NCBI RefSeq assembly: GCF_029688925.1
Contig: NZ_JARUKY010000004.1
Span: 124,001 to 188,000 of the forward strand
Direction: 5' to 3'
From: Evansella sp. AB-P1
GTDB lineage: Bacteria; Bacillota; Bacilli; Bacillales; Salisediminibacteriaceae
DNA: 64,000 nucleotides
The notes under the pieces were generated by a model. That model ran no database searches. It was not told where the DNA came from and worked only from the letters and a program-made list of their open reading frames with translations. Both the position numbers and the translations under genes were made by a program. Shown here one piece after another: positions 27,041 through 36,207 of this stretch; within the stretch, counting starts at the first letter, position 1; each line of letters opens with the position of its first letter.

Positions 27041-27165
27041 AAAAAAAAGTGTGGGTGCATTAATCGCCCACACTTCTACATACGTGTTTATCACTTCATG
27101 TTAACCTGCTAACTTTAAGCGTCAATCAGGTGAGAAGCGGGCGCTCCTTCTTGCTTTGTTTCCTA
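27041..27165 (-). ncRNA. L20 leader (autoregulatory ribosomal leader)
   Basis: On the minus strand the leader reads GGAGCGCCCGCTTCTCACC, then AGTTAGCAGGTTAAC, and ends in a terminator whose arms AAGTGTGGG and CCCACACTT (27047-27055 and 27067-27075) are followed by eight Ts. Both the conserved 5' segment and the terminator fit the Bacillus L20 leader, in which L20 binding favours termination and shuts down infC-rpmI-rplT. Confidence 0.88.
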
Positions 27166-27181
27166 TTTTGTTCACTTGAAT

Positions 27182-27210
27182 AATGTATCATATACAAAAA
27201 GTTAAGTCAA
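27182..27210 (-). promoter_or_regulatory. Promoter of the infC operon
   Basis: Minus strand: TTGACT (27205-27210), 17 bases, TACATT (27182-27187). The -35 overlaps the last codons of thrS, so the infC promoter is embedded in the end of the upstream gene. Transcription would begin just before the L20 leader. Confidence 0.65.
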
Positions 27211-29157
27211 ACTTTTATTTTTTCTAGTTTGAATCTCTTCCGTAATAGATGCAACAAATTCCTCTAATGTAACTGCAGAAGAATCCTTTTCACCGTATTG
27301 ACGTACATTTACGCTGTTAGATTCAATTTCTTTATCACCGAGAACTAGAATATATGGAATCTTTTGCATTTGAGCTTCACGAATTTTATAGCCTAACTTT
27401 TCATCTCGCACATCCACTTTTACTCGTACACCAGCTTGTTTTAATTCATCTTCTACTTTTCTTAAATATTCCATATGAACGTCACTAACTGGAATTGCTT
27501 GCACTTGAATTGGAGCAAGCCAGGTTGGGAAAGCTCCTTTATATTCTTCAATTAAGAAAGCAACAAAACGTTCCATTGTAGACACAACTCCACGGTGAAT
27601 AACAACTGGACGATGCTCCTTTCCATCCTCTCCAACATACGTGAGCTCAAAGCGATTTGGAAGATGGAAATCTAATTGAACAGTAGACAGTGTTTCATCT
27701 TTTCCTAAAGCTGTTTTCACTTGAACATCTAGCTTAGGTCCGTAAAATGCTGCTTCCCCATCTGCCTCAATATAGTCAACCTTCATGTCTTCCATTGCTT
27801 CTTTAAGCATTGCTTGAGCTTTATCCCACATTTCATCATTATCTACATATTTTTCTTTATCATCAGGGTCACGATAAGATAGACGGAAATAATAGTCGTT
27901 AATACCAAAGTCTTTATAAACTGCTTGTATTAATTCAACAACTCGAATAAACTCATCCTTTAACTGATCAGGACGACAAAAGATATGAGCATCATTTAAT
28001 GTCATGGCACGAACACGCTGTAAACCAGCTAATGCTCCCGACATCTCATGGCGATGCATAAGCCCTAATTCTGCAATACGAACGGGTAAATTCCGATAAC
28101 TGTGTAATTGATTTTTGTATATCATCATATGGTGTGGACAATTCATTGGTCGAAGAACAAGATCCTCGTTATCCATTCCCATTGCAGGGAACATATCTTC
28201 ATGATAGTGATCCCAGTGTCCAGAGGTTTTATAAAGCTCAACACTACCTAATACTGGCGTATAAACATGATCGTATCCAAGTCTCTCTTCTAAATCTACG
28301 ATATACCGTTCGATGGTACGGCGAACAGTAGCCCCTTTAGGAAGCCACAATGGTAAGCCTTGTCCAACCTTTTGATTAATCGTAAAAATACCTAGCTCCT
28401 TGCCTAGTTTACGATGATCCCTTTCCTTTGCTTCTTCAAGTAAACGTAAATGCTCATCCAATTGTGATTGCTTTGGAAAAGCAGTACCATAAATCCTTTG
28501 CAGCATTTTATTTTTACTATCACCACGCCAGTATGCTCCATTAACTGTCATGAGCTTGAATTTTTTAACTTTACTAGTAGATGGAATGTGTACTCCTCGA
28601 CATAAGTCGAAAAACTCCCCTTGTTCATAAATGCTGATCGTATCTCCCTCAGGAATATCCTCTAAAAGCTCTAGCTTAAGTTCATCACCAATTTCTTTAT
28701 ATCTATTAACAGCTGTCTCTCGACTAACTTCTACACGACGAATTTCTAAGTTTTCGTCAGCAATTCGTTTCATTTCCTTTTCTATTTTTTCAAGATCCTC
28801 TGGTGTAAGGGTATGAGGCATGTCAATATCATAGTAAAAGCCCCCTTCTATCACAGGACCAACCCCAAGTTTTACATCATCAAAAAGTCGTTTTACAGCC
28901 TGTGCCATAAGATGGGCAGTACTATGACGCAAAATTTCTAACCCTTCATTTGAATCATATGTAACTATTTCTAGTTCCCCATCTTCTTGAATTGGTTCTC
29001 TTAAATCAATTAGTTGTCCATTCACTTTTCCTGCAAGAGCATTCTTTTTTAGTCCAGAGGAGATAGAACTAGCTATTTCTTCTGTTGTTGTTCCTTTAGT
29101 AAACTCTTTCTTTGCTCCGTCTGGAAATGTCATTACGATTTGTTCAGCAACTGCCAT
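27202..29157 (-). CDS. thrS: Threonine-tRNA ligase
   Basis: The class II synthetase that charges tRNA-Thr and edits Ser-tRNA-Thr. In order: TGS domain (about 1-66), the editing domain with its [12 protein letters not shown] motif (about 77-88), then the catalytic core with [18 protein letters not shown] and [17 protein letters not shown] (zinc Cys and His residues) and the C-terminal anticodon domain ending VRQYGEKDS. Length 651 is standard. It is controlled by its own T-box leader. In B. subtilis it also sits between ytxC and infC. Confidence 0.97.
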   Translation of the reverse strand: MAVAEQIVMTFPDGAKKEFTKGTTTEEIASSISSGLKKNALAGKVNGQLIDLREPIQEDGELEIVTYDSNEGLEILRHSTAHLMAQAVKRLFDDVKLGVGPVIEGGFYYDIDMPHTLTPEDLEKIEKEMKRIADENLEIRRVEVSRETAVNRYKEIGDELKLELLEDIPEGDTISIYEQGEFFDLCRGVHIPSTSKVKKFKLMTVNGAYWRGDSKNKMLQRIYGTAFPKQSQLDEHLRLLEEAKERDHRKLGKELGIFTINQKVGQGLPLWLPKGATVRRTIERYIVDLEERLGYDHVYTPVLGSVELYKTSGHWDHYHEDMFPAMGMDNEDLVLRPMNCPHHMMIYKNQLHSYRNLPVRIAELGLMHRHEMSGALAGLQRVRAMTLNDAHIFCRPDQLKDEFIRVVELIQAVYKDFGINDYYFRLSYRDPDDKEKYVDNDEMWDKAQAMLKEAMEDMKVDYIEADGEAAFYGPKLDVQVKTALGKDETLSTVQLDFHLPNRFELTYVGEDGKEHRPVVIHRGVVSTMERFVAFLIEEYKGAFPTWLAPIQVQAIPVSDVHMEYLRKVEDELKQAGVRVKVDVRDEKLGYKIREAQMQKIPYILVLGDKEIESNSVNVRQYGEKDSSAVTLEEFVASITEEIQTRKNKSLT

Positions 29158-29277
29158 TTTTCGTTACACTCCTTTTAAATTTATTTCCCTGAAAAAAGCT
29201 ATTCATAATATAGATCTAGTATTCATTCGTTACAACCTACTACTTCACCGAAAGGATAGTGTCCGTCAATCACACAA

Positions 29278-29562
29278 AAAACACCCGTCCCTCAAGACAA
29301 GGGACGAGTGTAGGACACGTGGTTCCACCCTATTTCCTAAACAGCTATACCTATTAAGCTGTTTTAGCTTCATTTTCTCCATAACGGCGAGTTCCCGTCA
29401 ATACATAGTAGAGTAGAAACTGACTCTTACTCGTTCTGTACTGAAGTTTAGAGGTGGTAAGTAATTTCACGTACTAGGAAGATTCCAGCCTTGTCTTCCC
29501 TCTCTGAAAGTCGTTTGAAGCTACTCATATCCTCATCATCACTGATTCCTTGTTTCCTTATG
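29278..29562 (-). promoter_or_regulatory. T-box leader (threonine)
   Basis: The T-box reads AGGGTGGAACCACG (minus strand, near 29320-29333), followed by a terminator with arms ACACTCGTCCCTTG and its partner, then TTTTTT (near 29278-29312). Upstream is AGTAG and the sequence TTACCACC, whose ACC (29456-29458) fits the Thr specifier used by B. subtilis thrS. Low charged tRNA-Thr would switch thrS on. The specifier is inferred by position. The remainder of the 29158-29697 gap shows only the promoter below. Confidence 0.9.
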
Positions 29563-29568
29563 GATAGT

Positions 29569-29597
29569 ATTATAATAATCAAAAACAAGAAAATCAA
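29569..29597 (-). promoter_or_regulatory. Promoter of the thrS T-box transcript
   Basis: Minus strand: TTGATT (29592-29597), 17 bases, perfect TATAAT (29569-29574), just upstream of the leader. Confidence 0.7.
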
Positions 29598-29697
29598 GCC
29601 TTCATAAGAAAAATATAAATATCAATGCAATTGAATAAATATAAAGGTTATTAAATTGGGCATGTCCTTTTCTTTTCATGTTAATATTTGTTGCTCA

Positions 29698-30561
29698 TTA
29701 CAAAGGATCAGAAATATCATTCACAACTTCTTCCCTAAGCTCAATTCGTTCCTCAAATATAGTTAATAGTGTCTGTAATAAACCTTCATGATGCTGTTTA
29801 GGATAAATAATTAATTTGTCTGGAGCAATACTTACTAGAGGACCAACCACTCTTTCAGATAACGGTAATGGCTCCTCAAAGCACAACTCATGTGTTAGCC
29901 ATGAACTTATTTGTTCTGCCGTTATACTTTCTCCATTTGAATCTGTAATGATCATTTCATTTTCCATAAATAAATATACTACCTTAACTCTTGGTGGATT
30001 AGATTGTAAGAATTGGCGACATGTATTTACCATAATTTGATAATCGTGCTCTAGTTTATGTTCATCAATTGCTTTTTCTACAATCTCTACTACTTTGTTC
30101 TTAATCTTCCGTAATCGAAACCGTAAAAATGAATCGAAAGAAAAATGAACAGAATGATGAATAAACTGATCATAGAGATAAAACATTTCCCTCTGTAATT
30201 TCAAAAATAAGTCTTTTAATGAAACCTCTGAATTTGAGTGATACATTAGTTCTCTTGCATGTTCAATAATCAATTTAATTTCATCTGGATCCTTATAATA
30301 ATAGCTTTCTCTTAACCACTCTTCAAACCAAATAGGAAGAATTTCTTTCATCGTCATGTTTGTGAAAATAGATGCTACCTTTTCTCTAATTCCGACCTCA
30401 TCCCCATTTATGGCAGAAAAATCAATACAAAGGTTGGTGTAATCGCCAAATTGCTCCATCATAATTGCGTCCTTCACACCAACATATGTATCCATTGAGT
30501 CTAGCAATTGATTGTAGAAAGCTTTACACAAGGATAAATCTTTAAATTGAATCGTTATCAA
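29698..30561 (-). CDS. ytxC: YtxC-like sporulation protein
   Basis: A 287-residue protein that matches the YtxC family by position (between dnaI and thrS) and by general features: about 30% charged, no signal peptide or membrane segment, a central basic helix (FRLRKIKNKVVEIVEKAIDE) and no enzyme motif. YtxC is a putative sporulation protein of unknown action. The TTG at 30561 is preferred, since GGGAGG lies 8 bases upstream; the ATG at 30585 precedes that site. I cannot confirm the family by alignment, so the name rests mostly on gene order. Confidence 0.72.
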   Translation of the reverse strand: MITIQFKDLSLCKAFYNQLLDSMDTYVGVKDAIMMEQFGDYTNLCIDFSAINGDEVGIREKVASIFTNMTMKEILPIWFEEWLRESYYYKDPDEIKLIIEHARELMYHSNSEVSLKDLFLKLQREMFYLYDQFIHHSVHFSFDSFLRFRLRKIKNKVVEIVEKAIDEHKLEHDYQIMVNTCRQFLQSNPPRVKVVYLFMENEMIITDSNGESITAEQISSWLTHELCFEEPLPLSERVVGPLVSIAPDKLIIYPKQHHEGLLQTLLTIFEERIELREEVVNDISDPL

Positions 30562-30758
30562 CGGCAGCCCCTCCCAATCGTGCAATCGAGTTGAGAGTCT
30601 TGGGAAGTTTGATTTCTTCTGTCAATTTCAACTCTTTGCATACATCTAATACATATATATGGAGGAGTCGTATAAATATGAATCATCAATAAGAAAAACT
30701 TGGCTTACTTCGTTATCAACTGGACGAACGTCAGCACTTTCGTACCTCTTGAAACAAC

Positions 30759-30794
30759 TAAAGGGCGTCTCCAAAGTATTTGGGACACCCTTTA
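30759..30794 (-). terminator. Terminator of mqnC
   Basis: AAAGGGCGTCTCC-AAA pairs with TTTGGGACACCCTTT (imperfect) about 45 bases after the mqnC stop. Confidence 0.65.
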
Positions 30795-30839
30795 ATGTTT
30801 CCATTTCCTTTGGAAACAATATCATAATATTATTAAGAA

Positions 30840-31946
30840 TTAATTTTGCATAACAAAATCTTTTTCAGCACTTGCTTCCCCTTCAAATGTACGAAGGATA
30901 TTATACTTAGTATCTCTCTGCGCCGGAACTTTCCCAGCTTCACGAATTAATTGAAGAATTAAATTTGTATTTACTTTATGAGTGGCACCAGCTGCTGACA
31001 CAACATTTTCTTCTATCATTGTACTTCCAAAATCGTTACATCCAAAGGATAACGACTTTTTCCCAATCTCAGGTCCCATCGTAACCCAAGAAGACTGGAA
31101 GTTAGGAATATTATCAAGAAATATACGAGATATAGCTACATTCTTTAAGTAATCTTCTGGAGTTAGCTTGTCCCCCTTCATGTTCGTGTTATCTGGTTGG
31201 AATAACCAAGAAATATATGCTAAGAAGCATTCCGCCTCATCCTGAGCATCACGAACTCGTTGCAAATGCATAGCTCTTTCTTCAAATGTCTCTCCAAACC
31301 CAATAACCATCGTTGCTGTTCCATGCATTCCAACTTTTTTAGCAGTTTTCATACAATCGATCCATTCTTCCCATGTACCCTTTAAGCGACTAATTCGCTT
31401 TCTCGTACGATTATCAAGGATTTCAGCCCCACCACCTGGAAGTGAATCTAAACCAGCCTCATGTAATTGGCGACACACCTCTTCTAAAGATAATCCAGAT
31501 ACTTCTACCATCTTATAAATTTCTGCAGGTGAAAAGGAATGCATCGTGATATCAAAACGTTTCTTAATTTCTTTTAATAGATTCGTGTAGTAACTAAAAG
31601 GAAGGTCTGGGTTCGTACCACCTTGCATTAATATTTCCGTCCCACCGATATCTATCGTCTCTTGTATTTTCTTAAAGATATCTTCATTGTCTAATACATA
31701 ACCTTCTTCATGTCCTGGAGGACGATAGAATGCACAAAAGCGACAATACGTATCGCAAAAATTTGTGTAATTTACATTACGTCCTATAACAAATGTTGTT
31801 ACTGGATCTGGGTGCCATTTTTGCATAATTTCGTTTGCAACAGCTCCCATTTTTTCAATTTCATCACTTTCATATAGACGAACAGCATCTTCTACAGAGA
31901 TACGTTCCCCATTCCTTGCTCGATCAAGGATTTGATCAATACTCAT
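30840..31946 (-). CDS. mqnC: Cyclic dehypoxanthinyl futalosine synthase (radical SAM)
   Basis: MqnC is the radical-SAM enzyme of the futalosine menaquinone pathway that cyclises dehypoxanthinyl futalosine. The iron-sulfur motif CDTYCRFC is at C64, C68, C71; MQGGTNPDLPFSYY, LPGGGAEIL and WLFQPDNTNM are further family landmarks. Length 368 is typical and the GGGGGATAAAC site precedes the ATG. No other futalosine gene lies in this window, and B. subtilis makes menaquinone by the classical Men route and has no gene here. It may belong to a complete pathway coded elsewhere or be an orphan with a changed substrate. Confidence 0.88.
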   Translation of the reverse strand: MSIDQILDRARNGERISVEDAVRLYESDEIEKMGAVANEIMQKWHPDPVTTFVIGRNVNYTNFCDTYCRFCAFYRPPGHEEGYVLDNEDIFKKIQETIDIGGTEILMQGGTNPDLPFSYYTNLLKEIKKRFDITMHSFSPAEIYKMVEVSGLSLEEVCRQLHEAGLDSLPGGGAEILDNRTRKRISRLKGTWEEWIDCMKTAKKVGMHGTATMVIGFGETFEERAMHLQRVRDAQDEAECFLAYISWLFQPDNTNMKGDKLTPEDYLKNVAISRIFLDNIPNFQSSWVTMGPEIGKKSLSFGCNDFGSTMIEENVVSAAGATHKVNTNLILQLIREAGKVPAQRDTKYNILRTFEGEASAEKDFVMQN

Positions 31947-32147
31947 GTTTATCCCCCGTTTCTCGAAACTAAAAAACAGATCTAGTACTATCGTAACATA
32001 TTAAACTAGTAATTACCTTGTAAAAAACTTTTAATTTCTTTTATTTTGGCTATGTTAAAGGATAGTGTTGATTTTAATAAAAATTAACACTAAAGATTAA
32101 CAGAACCTTTATTAAAAAAACATAAAATTTATCTTAGGCCTACCACA

Positions 32148-33083
32148 TTATGCACGCTTATTTTCACCATTCATATCAACCACATCATTCAAATGACGAA
32201 TCCGTTCCATTATTCTTTTAGCCTTTAATTGATCCATCTTTTCTACTCCACTACGCTGCGTATAGGATAGATGATATTCTAATTCATCTAAATCAAAATT
32301 AGATGTGAAAAGTGTTGGTAACTGTTCCATCATTCTAAATTGAAGTAAAGCTCCTAAAATATCATCACGTATCCAATTCGACATTGTCTCAGCACCAATG
32401 TCATCTAAAATTAACACAGGTGATTCCTTAACTCGATCTAGTTTACTTTGGTAGGAACCATCAGAAATTCCATTTTTTAATTCTCTGAAAAAGTCTGGTG
32501 CATATACAACCATTGTTTCTATCTGCTTATTCGCTAACTCGTTTGCTATAGCCCCCATTAAAAACGTTTTACCTACTCCAAAGGGGCCATAGACGTATAA
32601 ACCTCTTCCATTTTCACCTGGATTAACATTAAAAATAAATTCCATAGCTTTTGCCATGGCCTCCGTGCGAGATGGATCATCTTGAAAAATGTCATCGAAG
32701 GTGGCTTCTGTTAATTCTTTCGGAATATATAAGCTTTTAATTAACGAAGCATGTTTATTTCTTTCGTCTACTTTTCTTTTTAATGAACAAATTTGGTATT
32801 CTAATTGAAAATCATTTTGATAGATCGTTATTTCAGGTTGGTAACCTTGTATTAAATTTGGACATGCGTCCAAGCCCGGACACTGATCACAATTTTCCCA
32901 TTGTGACTTATACTGAAACAGTTCATTCATCCCTCTAGTCACCTGATTTTCTGATACTTCTGGGAATGAAGATAAAATGGATTGAATCCGAGGATCCTGA
33001 AGTATTTTACTAGTCATCTCTTGAAATCGTTTCTCAAAATTGCCACCAGACATGCCCTTTAGCATATTCCCTACGTTATCCAT
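32148..33083 (-). CDS. dnaI: Primosomal protein DnaI (helicase loader)
   Basis: DnaI is an AAA+ ATPase that loads the replicative helicase DnaC with DnaB and DnaD in Bacillus. The N-terminal zinc-binding region has C65, C68, C74 and C99. Walker A is GPFGVGKT (166-173), Walker B VLILDDIGAE, sensor-like LFTSNFDLDELEYHL; the arginine finger region is near RIRHLNDVV. Length 311 equals B. subtilis. It starts 3 bases after dnaB ends, so the two loaders are coupled. Confidence 0.95.
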   Translation of the reverse strand: MDNVGNMLKGMSGGNFEKRFQEMTSKILQDPRIQSILSSFPEVSENQVTRGMNELFQYKSQWENCDQCPGLDACPNLIQGYQPEITIYQNDFQLEYQICSLKRKVDERNKHASLIKSLYIPKELTEATFDDIFQDDPSRTEAMAKAMEFIFNVNPGENGRGLYVYGPFGVGKTFLMGAIANELANKQIETMVVYAPDFFRELKNGISDGSYQSKLDRVKESPVLILDDIGAETMSNWIRDDILGALLQFRMMEQLPTLFTSNFDLDELEYHLSYTQRSGVEKMDQLKAKRIMERIRHLNDVVDMNGENKRA

Positions 33084-33086
33084 CCT

Positions 33087-34502
33087 TTATCCCTCCCCCT
33101 TAGATTTCTTTAACATTTCTTTGTATTGTTCAACTTTCTTTTTGGCTTCCATCCATTCGTTATTATTTACACTCTTCTTATTCCAATTTTCATCTGTCAT
33201 CCATTTTGGTAACGGTTCAGCTTTCACAGACTTGGATTTGGAATATGATTTCCCATTGTTCTTCGGTTCTTGACTTTGCTTTTGACGAACAGATTCATTC
33301 TTTTCATACTCTTTTTTAGCAAAGGTCATAGCTTCTTTTACAGTTTTTAATTTAGCACGACTCCAATGACTAGCAATTTTGAAAGCTAAGTTTTTAATTA
33401 ACTTTTTATCGTGCATGAAAAATAAGTATTCGAGTAAAACATTGACAACACCTGGCTCAAGCTTATAGTCAAACATCATCTGTTCTACAATATCCACATC
33501 TCCAGGATACACCTTTGCTCCATCACCCAACTCCTCCATGAATTCTATCGGAGACGTCGTTTCATAATAATGAATTTGCTTTTCTTCCTCTGTCATAGGT
33601 TCTTTATTTGAGGTTCTTAATTCTTCTGACTGAACTCTTAATCCAAGTCTAGGTGGCTTATCTACTTCCTTCATACGGTAGCGTAACTTCACTTGTTTTC
33701 TTAGTTCCATTAAATCCAATTCATCCATATGAAGGAAAGAATCTTGTATAACCTTACTCATTTCATTTGCATCTATCTTATATAAAAACGCTAACTTCCT
33801 GATTAGCTGTTCATTTTTTTTCAAGGTCAATTGCTGTTTAGGTACAAAGGGAGGTAAAAAAGCTAGCATAGCTTCGTAATTAAAATCTAAGCCCATAAGA
33901 CCATAGTTTTCTCCGTGGGAAGGTCTTCCCTCTAATGTTTCAGAAAATGTAAGTGCATCAATCACTTCAGGATGATTGCTACTCATTTCTGATGGGTGTA
34001 AGGATGTAAATACTTGATCAAAAGATCGTGTAATGTTTTCATATTCTCCTTCTTCTTCCAACCGATCAATGCGAAAAGAATTTCGCAGTTTAATATACTG
34101 TTCTTTGCTTCCAATTCGGTTATACAAAAAAACACTTAACATATCATCTTTAAAAAAGTTTTCAGGTGACATTGGTGCTTTAATTGAATAATAATGAATA
34201 AATTCATCTCCAACCTTTTGCCGGTACACCTTTATTAAACCAATTGCTTCAAGCTTTTTTCTTTCTTGAAAAATTTCATCTAAATTCTTACCTGTATAAA
34301 TCATTAATGCTTTATGGGCTTGCTCAACTTTTTTGCCATCATTCCTACAAACTTCACTTACTAACGTCATATATAAACTATATGCTAATGCTCCAATAAG
34401 AGGTTGATATAATAACGTTACCGTGTCTCTATCTGTTTCATGTAGCCTGTCATCCATGTAGGCAATATATTTATCGGAGGGCAAAACTTCTTTCCAATGC
34501 AA
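33087..34502 (-). CDS. dnaB: Replication initiation and membrane attachment protein DnaB
   Basis: Firmicute DnaB is a helicase co-loader that ties the origin to the membrane; it is not the helicase. The 471-residue protein has the two DnaB/DnaD domains: an N-terminal winged-helix part (to about 110) and the C-terminal domain near 325-410 with SPIEFMEELGDGAKVYPGD and the long MFDYKLEPGVVNVLLEYLFF helix, followed by a Lys/Ser-rich tail and a short end motif (LPKWMTDENWN). The start is TTG at 34502 with AAAGGTGA upstream. It follows nrdR but a terminator lies between them, so it has its own promoter. Confidence 0.93.
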   Translation of the reverse strand: MHWKEVLPSDKYIAYMDDRLHETDRDTVTLLYQPLIGALAYSLYMTLVSEVCRNDGKKVEQAHKALMIYTGKNLDEIFQERKKLEAIGLIKVYRQKVGDEFIHYYSIKAPMSPENFFKDDMLSVFLYNRIGSKEQYIKLRNSFRIDRLEEEGEYENITRSFDQVFTSLHPSEMSSNHPEVIDALTFSETLEGRPSHGENYGLMGLDFNYEAMLAFLPPFVPKQQLTLKKNEQLIRKLAFLYKIDANEMSKVIQDSFLHMDELDLMELRKQVKLRYRMKEVDKPPRLGLRVQSEELRTSNKEPMTEEEKQIHYYETTSPIEFMEELGDGAKVYPGDVDIVEQMMFDYKLEPGVVNVLLEYLFFMHDKKLIKNLAFKIASHWSRAKLKTVKEAMTFAKKEYEKNESVRQKQSQEPKNNGKSYSKSKSVKAEPLPKWMTDENWNKKSVNNNEWMEAKKKVEQYKEMLKKSKGEG

Positions 34503-34577
34503 TACATATCACCTTTTCTTTCTAAGTTTAATATTACTTTAACTCATCAATGGACAGTATAAATAGTCCAGAACAGT

Positions 34578-34603
34578 GAAAAAAAGGAGCGTTTTTTCGC
34601 TCC
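34578..34603 (-). terminator. Terminator of nrdR
   Basis: GGAGCG and CGCTCC form a hairpin with a 6-base loop, followed on the minus strand by seven Ts. It lies 14 bases after nrdR and separates it from dnaB. Confidence 0.8.
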
Positions 34604-34616
34604 ATATGTTGTAGTA

Positions 34617-35084
34617 TTATTTTTTCTTATTTTCACGATCTAATAATTCCTTTAATTCATCGACGAATACATTAATATCTTTAAACTGGCGGTAAACGGA
34701 AGCAAACCGAACATAAGCTACATCATCTAACATGGCTAAATGCTCCATTACCAACTCTCCAATATCATTACTTAACACTTCTGCTGTACCTTGATTTCGA
34801 ATTTGCTTTTCAACATCTTCTACTATCTTTTCTAGTTTTTCCAAAGGGACTGGCCTTTTTTCACAAGCGCGAATAATGCCACGAAGTACTTTTTCACGAC
34901 TAAATTCTTCACGATTTCCGTCTTTTTTCACTACAATTAACGGGGTTTTTTCAACACGTTCAAAAGTAGTAAAGCGATAGCTACATTGTTCACATTCACG
35001 TCTTCGTCGAATAGAACGGCCTTCATCACTTGGCCTAGAGTCTAAAACTTTCGTACCATTATGCTGACAGCTTGGACATAACAT
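34617..35084 (-). CDS. nrdR: Transcriptional repressor NrdR
   Basis: NrdR represses ribonucleotide reductase genes when its ATP-cone senses (d)ATP. The zinc ribbon cysteines are C3, C6, C31 and C34 ([17 protein letters not shown]), followed by the ATP-cone from about residue 46 ([19 protein letters not shown]) to about 136. Length 155 is standard. It follows the uncharacterised gene at 35120 by 35 bases and ends at a terminator. Confidence 0.96.
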   Translation of the reverse strand: MLCPSCQHNGTKVLDSRPSDEGRSIRRRRECEQCSYRFTTFERVEKTPLIVVKKDGNREEFSREKVLRGIIRACEKRPVPLEKLEKIVEDVEKQIRNQGTAEVLSNDIGELVMEHLAMLDDVAYVRFASVYRQFKDINVFVDELKELLDRENKKK

Positions 35085-35119
35085 GACCGATCATCTCCAT
35101 TGTTCGTCTATGAATTGTA

Positions 35120-35527
35120 CTAATTCATTAATTCATTGCCTAAGCCTGTTCCTACAAGCTCAAATTTTTTGTTTAAATCTTCGTACAAGAAGTAAATTAA
35201 CTTTCTACTTGCACCAAAATCTGTTATTATTCCTGTTTCTGAAGTAACAGAGAAATCAACTGCTGTTCTAAATGGTTTAACCATTATAACAGTAATAACC
35301 ATAATTGCTCGTTTTCCTTTGTTAATTTCAACCACTAGCTCACCATGATTTTCCGCATAGGATTTAATTTCAAAGCCCTTTTGATTATTAATTATCTCTT
35401 CTAATTCTTTAACTAATCTGTCTTTCGTTGTTTTGTAATAATGTGTTCTAAGTTTTTCGTCTACATGATCTTCTTTGGTTTCTGCTCGTTTACTAAAGAT
35501 CTTTTTTAATGTATATAAAAATCCCAT
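35120..35527 (-). CDS. Uncharacterised cytosolic protein
   Basis: I do not recognise a named family. The 135-residue protein is soluble, begins MGFLYTLKKIFSKR and has a basic N-terminal helix followed by a mixed alpha/beta part with VVEINKGKRAIMVITVIMV and TDFGASRKLIYFLYEDLNKK. The ATG at 35527 has GAGGTGGG upstream at good spacing; the 18 residues of a longer frame are not needed. It lies just upstream of nrdR and probably shares its transcript. Upstream begins a 700-base repeat region, so it marks the edge of a repeat-rich insertion between nrdR and speD. Confidence 0.68.
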   Translation of the reverse strand: MGFLYTLKKIFSKRAETKEDHVDEKLRTHYYKTTKDRLVKELEEIINNQKGFEIKSYAENHGELVVEINKGKRAIMVITVIMVKPFRTAVDFSVTSETGIITDFGASRKLIYFLYEDLNKKFELVGTGLGNELMN

Positions 35528-35630
35528 ATTTTTACCCACCTCACCAATACTAAGAATAGCAAGAAACTGTCGGTTATTCAATTCATATCTTATGGAAATT
35601 TGTCAGTTTTCGTAAATATATATAATAATA

Positions 35631-35847
35631 AGTGCGTGTTCAAAAAGGAGGACAAAAATAGCCGAGTCGGCTAAAGTCACAACGTCCTGTTGCAACGCCG
35701 ACACTAGCACGTCCTGTGCGTCGAAAGATCAAGGCGGCGCAACTTTGAGGACCTTAGCGTATTCTATTAATACGTGAGGAACGGAAAAGCAAGCCAACGC
35801 AGAGATTCGACAGATATTTTTCCCGGACTTTTTTGAACATCCTCTAT
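35631..35847 (+). repeat. Family B repeat, copy 1, about 215 bp with inverted ends
   Basis: Starts AGTGCGTGTTCAAAAAGGAG and ends GACTTTTTTGAACATCCTCT. The ends are imperfect inverted repeats (TGTTCAAAAA). The interior carries hairpins CAAC-GTCCT-GTTG (35680-35692) and GCAC-GTCCT-GTGC (35707-35719). A second copy at 48444-48657 agrees over nearly its whole length, including GTCGAAAGATCAAGGCGGCG and AGCAAGCCAACGCAGAGATT. It has no coding capacity, so it looks like a non-autonomous mobile repeat or a structured RNA element. Confidence 0.85.
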
Positions 35848-35914
35848 AAGTATAATACTGTTTTGCTTCATAGGTCTATCTTTCTTTTTCAGGACCAATG
35901 TGTCGTTTTCGTTG

Positions 35915-36019
35915 TAATTGCGCCGATTCTTTGTTTAATCGCGCCAGTTCATGCACTATTCGCGCCGATTCTTGCCATAATCTCGCCAACTCTCACCTTA
36001 ATTGCGCCATGCCCATAAC
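35915..36019 (+). repeat. 21-bp tandem repeat, five units
   Basis: Five imperfect units of exactly 21 bp, each containing (A/T)-TCGCGCC or ATTGCGCC near its start (units begin 35915, 35936, 35957, 35978, 35999). The last unit keeps only the GCGCC core. The unit length is a multiple of three, which creates a false repetitive reading frame. It lies in the repeat-rich gap between nrdR and speD. Confidence 0.8.
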
Positions 36020-36047
36020 TTTGACACAATTAATTGCATCCAATAAA

Positions 36048-36175
36048 TAAGAAAAGCGCAGGGCGGCCTAACTTAACCTAAGAACGCCCACAGGACGTGG
36101 GCGTTCTTAGGTTAAATCATCGACATCCAGTCTCCTAGACAACTTTCAAAGTGAAAATTTTATAAATTACCTTTG
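36048..36175 (+). repeat. Family C dispersed repeat with a 19-bp perfect hairpin
   Basis: Opens with AAGAAAAGCGCAGGGCGGCC and ends CAACTTTCAAAGTGAAAATT, the same ends as the copy at 48278. Inside, 36073-36091 and 36097-36115 form an uninterrupted 19-bp stem around the loop AGGAC, far longer than in the related copies. With the adjoining repeats it fills the gap between the gene at 35527 and the speD terminator. Confidence 0.8.
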
Positions 36176-36207
36176 AACAACCTCCCTTGCCGTGGACTAC
36201 TATTTAT

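Noticed and set aside
35833-36018. 61-codon plus-strand frame with a seven-residue repeat (IAPILCL, IAPVHAL, FAPILAI)
   Set aside because: The pattern comes from the 21-bp DNA repeat; there is no ribosome site, and the first part overlaps the end of a family B element.
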